Assembly: GCF_900106075.1 (NCBI RefSeq)
Contig: NZ_LT629794.1
Location: 1,158,001 to 1,222,000 of the forward strand
Direction of reading: 5' to 3'
From: Polaribacter sp. Hel1_33_78
GTDB lineage: Bacteria; Bacteroidota; Bacteroidia; Flavobacteriales; Flavobacteriaceae
Length of the DNA: 64,000 bases
A program made the position numbers and the translations under genes. Position 1 is the first letter of the stretch; each line of letters opens with the position of its first letter. Below the pieces are notes generated by a model. That model did not search any database. It saw only the letters and a program-made list of their open reading frames with translations, and had not been told where the DNA came from. Positions 55,403-64,000 of this stretch are shown here, one piece after another.

Positions 55403-58400
55403 ATGAAAACAATCCAATTAATATCCAAGAAAGCTATGTTTATGGCGTTTTCTATTGTCCTTTTTATTTATCAACAAGAAATAAAGGCACAAACAGAAGA
55501 TTCTCAGACTTCAATTATTGGTAAAGTATTATGTGGTTATCAAGGTTGGTTTAATACCCAAGGAGATGGTTCAAACCGTGGTTGGAATCATTACAAGGGA
55601 TCAAATGGTCTATTTGAGCCCGGCACAGCAACGATTGACTTTTGGCCAGATATGAGTGAAGCAGATGCAGATGAAAAATATAATACATCCTTTACTAAAA
55701 ATGATGAGTCTGTTGCAACAGTTTTTTCTTCTACGAATGCAAAGACAGTCAAACGTCATTTTGAATGGATGAATGATTATGGAATTGATGGTGTATTCTT
55801 TCAACAATTTGCTACAAATTTAAAGTTAACTTCATCAAATGCCTATATCAATGATAAAAAGGTGTTGGACAATATTATTACCTCAGCAAAAGACAATAAC
55901 AATAGATTGGTGAGTGTTATGTTCGATATATCTCGTGCAAATATATCTGTTGAAAATGCACCAGGAACCATGGTAGAGGATATTAAAGCTTACTGGCGAC
56001 TACTCGTAGATGAACATGGGCTAAATGACAACACCAACAAACACTTAGTAACCTATAAGCAAAAGCCTATAGTTGCCATTTGGGGAGTAGGTTTTAGTCG
56101 TGAGGATAAGTACACATTAGATGATGTGCAAGACTTGATAGATTATTTTAAAGATGACCCAACTTATGGAGGATTTTCTGTTTTATTGGGCGTTCCTAGA
56201 AGTTGGAGAACCTTAAATAATGATGCTGTTAACGATACTCAACTGCATGAAGTTATCAAATCTGCAGACATTGTGCATCCTTGGACGGTAGGAAGATATA
56301 CCAATTTAACTTCAGCAGACGCCCATAAAAATATTATTGCAGCAGATAAAGCGTGGTGTGATACCGAAAACTTACTATACATGCCTGTAGTTTTTCCTGG
56401 GTTTAGCTGGCAAAATTTAAAAAAAGATCAAATAAACGCAACACAATCAACTGATACTCCGCCAGATTTAAATAGCATTCCGCGTTTAAAAGGTGATTTT
56501 TTGTGGAGACAATTTTATAATGCCATAGATGAAGGAGCAGAAACCCTTTACGTTGCTATGTTTGATGAGATGGATGAAGGAACTTGTATTTTTAAAGTAG
56601 ATAATAATCCTCCATCTAGCAATTTAACTCAATTTACAAATTACGAAGGCTTACCAAGTGATTATTATTTATGGTTAACAGGTGAAGCAGGTAAAAAATT
56701 AAGAGACCCATTAACCTTATCACTTACCAAACCAGCATATTTATATACATATTATGTGTCTGCAAATGGAGATGGGTCAGACGGATTAACAGAAGCAACA
56801 GCTTTTACAACTATAAACGAAGCTGTTACTGCAGCAGCTGATAATGATAATACTACTATTATTATAGTAGGAGCACTTAACCATACTGGAACAGTAGGGA
56901 TTTCTACATCATTATCATTTAAGGGGCAATCAGTTGCTATAGTTACCGCTACAGACACAGCAATAATGTTTGATATTACTGCTGGGGGTCTTACTGTTTC
57001 TTTTGAAGGTATTACATTTCAAAATGCTGATACTAGTTCAGGCGGAGCTGTTATCAATTTAACAACAGATTCAGATTTAACAATTACTAACTGTGTTTTT
57101 AAAAATAATACAAGTTCTGGAGATGGAGGTGCTATTTTAGCAAGTGGTATTGGAAACATTACAGTTTCTGGTGCTCTTTTTGATGGAAACTCTGGTGCAA
57201 CAGGTGGTGCAGTTGCCATAACTACAAGTAATAGACAATTAGTTTTGAGCAACAGTACTTTTGTCAATAATACATCAACAATTTCTGGAGCTGCTTTGTA
57301 TTTAGGAGGTACTAATACTAATAGCAGTATCACAAATACTACTATTTTTAATAATAGTGTATCCTCGAGTACTTTAAATCAATCTAAAGGTGGTGGCATA
57401 CGATTAGAAGGTAATAGACCTTTTACAATTAAAAATTCTTTGATCTATGGTAACTTTGTATTTGATGGAAATGGAACAGGAACAGATTTTTCAGATATCG
57501 GTGTGCCTACGAATGTGCAAGTGACGTTAGAAAATTCAATTACTCAAAGTATAAAACCAGCTTTGGATTCTGCTCATGAAGATATATTTACTACATCAAT
57601 AATTGATGCAGATCTATCATTATCAAATTTAGAATTTCAAATAAGTGGTGATAATATTAACAAAGTAACTTTTATTGCACCAAATACATTAACAGATCAC
57701 ACACCCATTGATTTTGGAGATAACTTGAGTGATATAGGCGCTTGGGATTCTAACATAAATATATTTAAAGGAACAACAAGTAACTTATGGAGTAATACAT
57801 CAAACTGGTCAAATGGCGGTTTGCCAATAAGCACAGACTATGTTGCAATATTACTTGGTGCAGAAGCAATCTTAGATACGGATGCTACTTTTGTAGATTT
57901 AAAAGTAAAAGATAATTTAAAAATAAATGATGGTAAGAGTCTAATTATAACTGGAACTGTTACCGGAGATACTGGTAAAATATTCTACACTAGAAATTTA
58001 AGTTACATAGAAGGTAGTCAAGAAGGCTGGCACTTAATGTCTTCACCAGTTTCAGGTGAAACTTATAACAATGCTTATGCAACTAGTGAAAGTTTGGCAA
58101 CAAGTACTTCTAACCTATTTAGGGGTCTTGGAAAATATGTAACCGATACAAATACATGGGAATATCTTAAAAAGGATGATACAAATGCAGGTGATTTTAT
58201 TTCAGGTTATGGGTACTCTATGAAAAGATCTGTTGCGGGACCAGTTGTATTTAATGGAAACTTAAATACCAATGATGCTGGTATTGATGCAGCAATATAT
58301 AATACTGGAGATGGATTTAACTTATTAGGAAATCCATACACTTCTTTTATAAATATTGAAACATTTTTAAGCGACAACGTAAAATTGGCTCAAGATCAAA

Positions 58401-59305
58401 TTTGGGTTTGGGATCAAACAATAGGTTCTGGAGGAAATTACATAGCTAAAGTTAAGAATATGGCTTTTAAAATTGCACCAGGACAAGGCTTTTTTGTAAA
58501 AGTCGAATTACTATTACCAAGTCCGGGTTTATATTTTAAAAATGCTACTATCGCAACTGTAAATTTTGCAGAAAGTAACCAGTCGTCTGCAGCAGTAGAC
58601 ACTTTTCTAAAAAATACTAGGGCTGAAGTAAAATTATCTCTGACTGATGGTCAAAAAGTTCGTATTGCTGAATTGTATTATTTAGACAATGTAACCACAG
58701 GTTTTGATAGTGGATGGGAAGGTGAAGTTTTTAGTGGTGTTGCAAGTACTTTAAGTGTATTTACAGATTTAGTAGCAGACAGTCAAGGTAAAAAATACCA
58801 AGTACAATCATTACCAATCTCAGAAATGGAGTCTATAGTAATTCCGGTAGGTGTTATTGCAGAAGCTGGTAAAGAACTTACTTTTTCTATAGAGCAAACT
58901 AATTTCCCTACGGATGTAAAAGTATATTTAGAAGATAGAGTAGCAAAGACTTTTAATGAACTAACAGATAGCAAAACTTTTAAAGTTACTTTATCAGAAG
59001 CTTTAAATGATGTTGGTAGATTTTATATGCACGCTTCAAAAAGTGCTTTGAATATAGACGATAATATAGTCTTAGAAAACATTAGTATGTATAAGTCTAA
59101 TGCAACTACTTTAAAGTTAGTAGGCTTGCCTAATGGAACCGCTACAATTAAATTATTTGACACTCTTGGTAAACAAGTTTTAAATACATCTTTTAAATCA
59201 GCTGGTGTAAAAGAAATTACAGTACCAAAATTAGCTACAGGGGTTTACATAGTGCACTTAGAAACAGAAACGAGTAAACTAAACAAGAAAATTATATTTG
59301 AATAA
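55403..59305 (+). CDS. GH99-like / Pmp-like beta-helix / T9SS fusion protein
   Basis: This is a 1300-residue secreted protein with an N-terminal signal ending QEIKAQ. A GH71/99-like domain (residues ~40-445) has 'CGYQGWFNTQGDGSNRGWNHY' and Glu389/Glu392 in 'FDEMDEGTCIFK'. A beta-helix region (~450-770) follows, with 'TYYVSANGDGSDGLTEATAF' and GGA repeats. A beta-rich part 'SNLWSNTSNWSNGGLP' and a T9SS type A tail (~1215-1300) complete it. The start is the ATG at 55403; a TTG at 55391 would add four residues. The next gene starts 13 bases after its stop. A surface glycosidase with a binding helix is inferred. Confidence 0.8.
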   Translation: MKTIQLISKKAMFMAFSIVLFIYQQEIKAQTEDSQTSIIGKVLCGYQGWFNTQGDGSNRGWNHYKGSNGLFEPGTATIDFWPDMSEADADEKYNTSFTKNDESVATVFSSTNAKTVKRHFEWMNDYGIDGVFFQQFATNLKLTSSNAYINDKKVLDNIITSAKDNNNRLVSVMFDISRANISVENAPGTMVEDIKAYWRLLVDEHGLNDNTNKHLVTYKQKPIVAIWGVGFSREDKYTLDDVQDLIDYFKDDPTYGGFSVLLGVPRSWRTLNNDAVNDTQLHEVIKSADIVHPWTVGRYTNLTSADAHKNIIAADKAWCDTENLLYMPVVFPGFSWQNLKKDQINATQSTDTPPDLNSIPRLKGDFLWRQFYNAIDEGAETLYVAMFDEMDEGTCIFKVDNNPPSSNLTQFTNYEGLPSDYYLWLTGEAGKKLRDPLTLSLTKPAYLYTYYVSANGDGSDGLTEATAFTTINEAVTAAADNDNTTIIIVGALNHTGTVGISTSLSFKGQSVAIVTATDTAIMFDITAGGLTVSFEGITFQNADTSSGGAVINLTTDSDLTITNCVFKNNTSSGDGGAILASGIGNITVSGALFDGNSGATGGAVAITTSNRQLVLSNSTFVNNTSTISGAALYLGGTNTNSSITNTTIFNNSVSSSTLNQSKGGGIRLEGNRPFTIKNSLIYGNFVFDGNGTGTDFSDIGVPTNVQVTLENSITQSIKPALDSAHEDIFTTSIIDADLSLSNLEFQISGDNINKVTFIAPNTLTDHTPIDFGDNLSDIGAWDSNINIFKGTTSNLWSNTSNWSNGGLPISTDYVAILLGAEAILDTDATFVDLKVKDNLKINDGKSLIITGTVTGDTGKIFYTRNLSYIEGSQEGWHLMSSPVSGETYNNAYATSESLATSTSNLFRGLGKYVTDTNTWEYLKKDDTNAGDFISGYGYSMKRSVAGPVVFNGNLNTNDAGIDAAIYNTGDGFNLLGNPYTSFINIETFLSDNVKLAQDQIWVWDQTIGSGGNYIAKVKNMAFKIAPGQGFFVKVELLLPSPGLYFKNATIATVNFAESNQSSAAVDTFLKNTRAEVKLSLTDGQKVRIAELYYLDNVTTGFDSGWEGEVFSGVASTLSVFTDLVADSQGKKYQVQSLPISEMESIVIPVGVIAEAGKELTFSIEQTNFPTDVKVYLEDRVAKTFNELTDSKTFKVTLSEALNDVGRFYMHASKSALNIDDNIVLENISMYKSNATTLKLVGLPNGTATIKLFDTLGKQVLNTSFKSAGVKEITVPKLATGVYIVHLETETSKLNKKIIFE
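58700..59305 (+). repeat. 606-base duplicated segment, copy 2
   Basis: This is the end of the 1300-residue fusion and aligns gap-free with 52916-53521. Conserved blocks include YQVQSLPISEMES and TFKVTLSEALNDVGRFY; variable sites include the DNLS/NKVD region. Confidence 0.8.
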
Positions 59306-59318
59306 ATTTACATTAAAA

Positions 59319-62300
59319 ATGGCATTAAAAAATATACTTATTCTTTTATTATTTATTGGGGGCTCTTTATTTGGACAAACCCAAAAACCAAATATTGTTT
59401 TTATAATGACTGATGATCAAAGTTCAATTCCTTTGAGAAGCAGTGATAATCAAAATCAGTCAAGACCATTTGGTTTTAATGGAGATTCTAAAGTGCATAC
59501 ACCTATCATTGATGGTTTAGCTAGCAATGGTATAGTTTTTAACAATGCATTTGTTTCATCCTCTATTTGTAGTCCAAGCAGATATAGTATTTTAACAGGA
59601 AAATATGCTGGAAGATCTGAAGGCACAAGCTTTATAAATAATTTTCCCTTAGGTAATTTGAGTAGAATTGCTAATAATATTGAATTAGAAGAAAACAAAA
59701 CAAACGTACCCAAACAGCTGCAAAATGCAGGTTATAAAACGGCATTTATTGGTAAATCTCATATCATAGATCATAATGTCTTAGCGAGTTATACCGAAGG
59801 TAATAATGGTTTTATGGCTTATTCAAAAACAGCAGACCCTTACGCATCTTCAGTTTCTGATGCTATGAAATTTAATCATGATAAATGGTCAGATCGCATG
59901 AAAGAATTTGGCTTTGATGTGGTAGATGCTTTTTATGCTGCCAATTTAAGAGAGCTTAAAAACGATGCTTTAAATGTGCATAATGTTGAGTATAAGAACA
60001 AAGCAGTATTAGATTTTATAGATAATGCTGGAGATGATCCTTTTTTTGTGTATTATAGTGAAACCATTCCGCATGGACCTTCACCTTATTGGATAAAAAA
60101 TGACAAATATTATGCAGGCTTAGATGCCGATGTAAATATTACTTCTCAAGGTATTTTAACTCAAGATTATTCCTATTTACCAACAAGAGATCAAATTATA
60201 AATGAAATTAACGGAATTGCTGGCAAAGATTCAAGGCATGCTTGGTTGCGATGGTTTGATCATGCAGTAGGCGCTGTTGTGAATAAACTCGAAGAAAAAG
60301 GGAAATTAGATAATACGTTAATTATTATCACCTCAGATCATGGAGATTTTAACAAAGGAAAATCTACAAATTATGAAGGAGGAATTAAAGTTCCGTTAAT
60401 GATGTATTGGAAAAATGGCATATCAACTACTGGAACATATGATGAGTTGGTTCAAAATATAGATTTTGCGGCTACTTTTTTAGATATAGCAGGGGTGAAT
60501 ATTTCTAATTCTGAAATAGATGGTAAAAGCTTAAAAGAAGTAATTACGAACAATTCAAAAGCACCAGTGCATGACCACCTCTTTTTTGAGTTGGGATATT
60601 CAAGAGCCATACGGACAAAAGATTGGAAATACGTAACAGTGCGTTATCCTGATGGCATCAATACAAAAATTGCAAATGGAGAAACTTTTAATGGTATAAA
60701 TGGTACTCAAGTCCCCTTACCCTATTATATTCCTAATGTTTCTTTAGGTGGTTTAGCGGCTGCTCAATATCCTTTATACAATATAAAAGATCAATTATTC
60801 GATTTAAAAAACGATCCTTATGAAACTACTAATCTTTTTAATACACAACCTCAAAAATCTACAGAATTAAGAAATATATTAAGAACAGAATTGCTTAGTT
60901 TTCCCAACAGACCCTATCAAGAATTCACAGATACCAATGTAGATTTGTCGGTTAGTACAGAAAATACTTCAATTTTGGGCAAGGTTTTGGCAGGTTATCA
61001 AGGTTGGTTTAATACACCAACAGATGGCTCAAATCGTGGCTGGCAGCATTATAAAACTGCAAGTGGTGCCTTTGAGCCAGGACAAGTAACTGTAGATTTT
61101 TGGCCAGACATGAGTGAAGCAGATGCAGATGAAAAATATGCAACACCTTTTACGCACAAAGATGGATCTCAAGCTAATGTGTTTTCTTCAACCAATACAA
61201 AAACCGTAAATCGTCATTTTAAATGGATGAATGATTATGACATTGATGGTGTTTTCTTTCAACAATTTGCTTCCAATTTAAGGTCTAATAACCCAAAAGG
61301 TAGGGCCAATGCTCTTGTTGTATTTGACAATATTATAGCCGGAGCAAAAGCAAATAACAATAGATTAGTTAGTATTATGTATGATTTATCTGGATCCAAT
61401 GCAACAGGAACCATGATAAATGATATTAAACAACATTGGCAAGAAATGGCTAACAAACACGGGGTTAATGATAACACAAAAGAGTATGTATTAACCTACC
61501 AACAAAAACCTGTGGTAGCAATCTGGGGTGTTGGTTTTAATAGAACGGATAATTACGATTTAGACGATATAGAAGAATTGATCAACTATTTTAAAAACGA
61601 TGGTTGTGCAGTTTTATTAGGCGTTCCAAGAAATTGGAGAACTCCAGGACAAGGAGATGCCATTAATAACCCTCAGCTGCTTAACGTCATAAAATCAGCA
61701 GACATTGTACATCCTTGGACGCCTGGAAGGTATAGTAATATTAGTGGTATTGATAGTCATAAGAGTATTATAATTGCGGATAAAGCATGGTGTGATGCAG
61801 AAAACTTATTATATATGCCTGTAGTTTTTCCAGGTTTTAGTTGGCAGAATTTAAAGAAAAGTCAAGGAGAAATTTCTAGCCTTAACAGTATACCAAGATT
61901 AAAAGGAGATTTTCTATGGCGTCAATTTTATAATGCTATAGATGCTGGTTCACAGACAGTTTATGTAGCAATGTTTGATGAAATGGACGAAGGTACCTGT
62001 ATCTTTAAAGTAGATAATAATCCACCTTCATCAGCAGAAAGTCAATTTACAAATTATGAAGGCTTACCAAACGATTATTATTTATGGCTTACAGGTAAAG
62101 CAGGCGAAGCTTTAAGAGGTGAAATTAATCTGACTTCAAACCAACCTTCTTATCCTAATTTACCAGATATAACAAATTATTATGTGGAAGAATTTGGAGA
62201 TGACACCAATACAGGAACAAGTCTAGGAACGGCCGTTTCAACTGTTAAAAAAGCTTACAATCTTGCAAAAGAAGGAAGTACAATTAATATCTCTGGAGCT

Positions 62301-63554
62301 GTAATACAGAATTCTAAAATTTCAGTTCAAAAAAGCATGAATTTTATGGGCACAGATAATGCCATAATTTCACCAGATGCAAATAAACAAGATACAGACC
62401 GATTATTTCATATTAGCAAACCAAATCTTAATGTTTCTTTTTCAGATATTACCTTTAAAGGAAACAAGGAATCATCAATTAATGGTGGAGCAATAAATAT
62501 GAATACGAACTCTAATTTAACTTTTACCAATAGCATATTTGATGATAATTCTACAGGAGGCGTAGATAAAGCTGGTGGAGGTCTATTTTTTAGTGAAGGA
62601 AATGTAACGATTACAAACTCAATTTTCAAAAATAATTTAGCTAGAGGAAATGGTGGTGCAATTAGTGGTTCTGGAGACGGAACTTTAACCATAACTAATT
62701 CTTTATTTATAAATAATACAGCAGCAAATATTAACAAAATTGATGGAAATGGAGATAGAGCCAATGGTGGTGCAATAAATATTTTTGGAGATGGCAGAAA
62801 AGTAATAATGTCTAAAAATACATTTTATAATAACCAAGCAACTTTTCAAGGCGGAGGTTTATATTTTGGTGGTTTAAATGCTACCAGTAATTTAGAAAAT
62901 ATAACTGTTTTTGGTAACAAAGTAATCTTAACATCTGCAGAAGCAGGAAAAGCTGGTGGAATTAGAATTGAAGGAAATAGAAATTTCGAGATTAAAAACT
63001 CCTTGATTTATGACAATCTTTTAGGGGATACCATGAACCCAGAATCTGATATAAATATTGCTTCCGTAGTCCAATTAAACTTTATAAATTCATTGTCTGG
63101 TGTTTCTAAAGGTTTTGGACCAGATGACATGTATAGCTCCTCTAAAATAAAAGCAGCTTTAACTTCTTCTAATTTACATTTTAATGAAACATCTGGAAAA
63201 GTAGAATATGATATTGCACCAAATGGAGATAATACTCCTGTAGATTTTGGAACTGATGGAAATGATGCGGGTGCTTGGGACTCAATGTTTGTCTTGTCAC
63301 TTGACGATAACCAAGTTCCAAATGAGAAATTTAGCATTTATTATGATAAAACTGTAAAAAATATACAGATCATAACATCATTCACGTCATTGATGAAGGT
63401 TACAATTTACAATATAAATGGAAGTCAAGTAGTACTCAAAAACCAAATGGATGCAAAAGATGAAATTGATATTTCATATTTAGAAAGTGGAGTTTATATC
63501 CTAAAAGCGAATATCGAAGGGAAATATTTTTCACGAAAGTTTATTCTTTATTAA
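59319..63554 (+). CDS. Sulfatase / GH99-like / beta-helix / T9SS fusion protein
   Basis: This is a 1411-residue secreted protein. A signal peptide ends GSLFGQ. An S1 sulfatase domain (~22-540) shows 'PNIVFIMTDDQSS', the formylglycine motif 'SICSPSRYSILTGKYAG' with Cys84, 'TSDHGDFNKGKST' and 'HDHLFFELGYSRAIRTKDWKYV'. A GH99-like domain (~550-940) has 'LAGYQGWFNTPTDGSNRGW' and the Glu888/Glu891 pair in 'FDEMDEGTCIFK'. A beta-helix (~955-1320) with GGA repeats and a T9SS type A tail (~1335-1411) follow. The Cys-type motif needs a maturase or FGE, not seen here. The start is ATG 59319, 13 bases after the preceding stop. A sulfated glycan substrate is inferred. Confidence 0.82.
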   Translation: MALKNILILLLFIGGSLFGQTQKPNIVFIMTDDQSSIPLRSSDNQNQSRPFGFNGDSKVHTPIIDGLASNGIVFNNAFVSSSICSPSRYSILTGKYAGRSEGTSFINNFPLGNLSRIANNIELEENKTNVPKQLQNAGYKTAFIGKSHIIDHNVLASYTEGNNGFMAYSKTADPYASSVSDAMKFNHDKWSDRMKEFGFDVVDAFYAANLRELKNDALNVHNVEYKNKAVLDFIDNAGDDPFFVYYSETIPHGPSPYWIKNDKYYAGLDADVNITSQGILTQDYSYLPTRDQIINEINGIAGKDSRHAWLRWFDHAVGAVVNKLEEKGKLDNTLIIITSDHGDFNKGKSTNYEGGIKVPLMMYWKNGISTTGTYDELVQNIDFAATFLDIAGVNISNSEIDGKSLKEVITNNSKAPVHDHLFFELGYSRAIRTKDWKYVTVRYPDGINTKIANGETFNGINGTQVPLPYYIPNVSLGGLAAAQYPLYNIKDQLFDLKNDPYETTNLFNTQPQKSTELRNILRTELLSFPNRPYQEFTDTNVDLSVSTENTSILGKVLAGYQGWFNTPTDGSNRGWQHYKTASGAFEPGQVTVDFWPDMSEADADEKYATPFTHKDGSQANVFSSTNTKTVNRHFKWMNDYDIDGVFFQQFASNLRSNNPKGRANALVVFDNIIAGAKANNNRLVSIMYDLSGSNATGTMINDIKQHWQEMANKHGVNDNTKEYVLTYQQKPVVAIWGVGFNRTDNYDLDDIEELINYFKNDGCAVLLGVPRNWRTPGQGDAINNPQLLNVIKSADIVHPWTPGRYSNISGIDSHKSIIIADKAWCDAENLLYMPVVFPGFSWQNLKKSQGEISSLNSIPRLKGDFLWRQFYNAIDAGSQTVYVAMFDEMDEGTCIFKVDNNPPSSAESQFTNYEGLPNDYYLWLTGKAGEALRGEINLTSNQPSYPNLPDITNYYVEEFGDDTNTGTSLGTAVSTVKKAYNLAKEGSTINISGAVIQNSKISVQKSMNFMGTDNAIISPDANKQDTDRLFHISKPNLNVSFSDITFKGNKESSINGGAINMNTNSNLTFTNSIFDDNSTGGVDKAGGGLFFSEGNVTITNSIFKNNLARGNGGAISGSGDGTLTITNSLFINNTAANINKIDGNGDRANGGAINIFGDGRKVIMSKNTFYNNQATFQGGGLYFGGLNATSNLENITVFGNKVILTSAEAGKAGGIRIEGNRNFEIKNSLIYDNLLGDTMNPESDINIASVVQLNFINSLSGVSKGFGPDDMYSSSKIKAALTSSNLHFNETSGKVEYDIAPNGDNTPVDFGTDGNDAGAWDSMFVLSLDDNQVPNEKFSIYYDKTVKNIQIITSFTSLMKVTIYNINGSQVVLKNQMDAKDEIDISYLESGVYILKANIEGKYFSRKFILY

Positions 63555-63571
63555 TAATAAATAAGGTAGTT

Positions 63572-64000
63572 ATGTTTAAAAAAAGTAGTGTTGTTTATTT
63601 ATTTTTATTTTTAAGTTTAGTTTTTAATGCGCAAGAAACTATAAAAGTAGAGGGTTTAATAGTTGATAAGGACAAATACCCAGTACCTTATGCTGCCGTT
63701 AGTATTTTATCGAAATCTATTGGAACCGCAAGTAATGATGATGGTGGTTTTGTTTTAAAATTAATTCAAGATAATCTTAAGGATTCCATTACAGTTTCTG
63801 CATTAGGTTTTAAAACTTTTACAATTAAAGTAGAAGATTTTATAGGACTTGACGAAAAAATAATTACCCTTGTTGAAGATGTAGTTTCCTTAGATGAAAT
63901 TACGTTAGTAGATTATAAATCTTATGTAAAAGATGCACTTAAAAATCTAAAAAATACAACTCAAAGAAAAGGACATCAACTAAATATTTTATACAGAAGG
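63572..64000 (+). CDS. Carboxypeptidase-regulatory-domain protein, N-terminal part
   Basis: This ORF runs open to the window edge for 143 residues. The signal peptide ends LVFNAQ. Then 'IKVEGLIVDKDKYPVPYAAVSI' and 'GTASNDDGGFVLKL' give a CarboxypepD_reg-like beta-sandwich, common at the start of SusC-like TonB receptors and of other Bacteroidota surface proteins. The following 'DALKNLKNTTQRKGHQLN' is not the TonB plug start (no clear 'DVL' motif), so a SusC identity is unproven. It is 17 bases after the sulfatase fusion and probably belongs to the same transcript. Confidence 0.7.
   Translation, partial: MFKKSSVVYLFLFLSLVFNAQETIKVEGLIVDKDKYPVPYAAVSILSKSIGTASNDDGGFVLKLIQDNLKDSITVSALGFKTFTIKVEDFIGLDEKIITLVEDVVSLDEITLVDYKSYVKDALKNLKNTTQRKGHQLNILYRR

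Noticed and set aside
50957-63554. CRISPR array or tandem DNA repeat in the accessory region
   Set aside because: The repeated GGA/FxxN signals are protein repeats of variable spacing, without identical DNA repeats and spacers.
49487-63554. Fucanase families (for example GH168 or GH107) for the GYQGWF domains
   Set aside because: The sulfatase next door makes it tempting, but the 'DE.DEGT' E-x-x-E signature and GYQGWF opening fit GH71/99-like better. It stays a possible alternative.
63572-64000. SusC-like TonB receptor start
   Set aside because: The carboxypeptidase-regulatory domain fits, but no TonB box or plug motif is visible in the 143 residues available, so I did not call SusC.

Overview
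The window is AT-rich DNA from a member of the Bacteroidota, most likely a marine Flavobacteriaceae (Polaribacter-like). Pointers are the flavobacterial gene order parA-parB-DUF5683-dapB-lepB-WbqC, the -7 promoter motif TAnnTTTG, near absence of Shine-Dalgarno sequences except in front of rpsU, type IX secretion (T9SS) sorting domains, and families such as DUF2851, DUF3467 and DUF5683. The genus is inferred, not shown.

The layout falls into three blocks. (1) About 1-26.8 kb is ordinary chromosome: a Crp/Fnr fragment; the leftward parAB/dapB/lepB cluster; peptidase pepD; a nitroreductase-like enzyme; DUF2851; a T9-independent zinc metalloprotease; a fused 2-oxoacid dehydrogenase E1; an M1-like protein that lacks the zinc motif; a LOG-type protein; uvrA; a PspC/potassium-channel pair; an alanine/sodium symporter; a helix-hairpin-helix protein; and an acyl-CoA dehydrogenase. 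(2) About 27-46 kb is the translation/transcription core: rpsU with a strong Shine-Dalgarno sequence, a Xer recombinase, hpf, four tRNAs (Thr-Tyr-Gly-Thr), tuf, tRNA-Trp, secE-nusG, rplKAJL, rpoB-rpoC and DUF3467. An alpha/beta hydrolase, a DUF1624-type membrane protein and aroC follow on the other strand. (3) From tRNA-Ser(TGA) at 45.9 kb to the end lies an accessory region. It opens with an inverted repeat and the remains of a tyrosine integrase, which suggests an old island inserted at the tRNA.

The accessory region holds the most unusual genes, all rightward. The first encodes a predicted membrane protein with an exported LamG/kelch-like half, one membrane helix, and a cytoplasmic half resembling SARP activators (winged helix plus BTAD-like helices). 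Next come a stand-alone GH71/99-like glycosidase, a Pmp-like beta-helix protein with a T9SS tail, a 58-residue membrane peptide, and a second beta-helix/T9SS protein. Two giant fusions follow: GH99-like + beta-helix + T9SS tail, and sulfatase + GH99-like + beta-helix + T9SS tail. The window ends inside a carboxypeptidase-regulatory-domain protein. The simplest reading is a sensor-controlled, surface-displayed system for binding and cutting a sulfated glycan. No SusC/SusD pair is visible, so it is not a classical polysaccharide utilisation locus within this window. The substrate and the regulatory link are inference.
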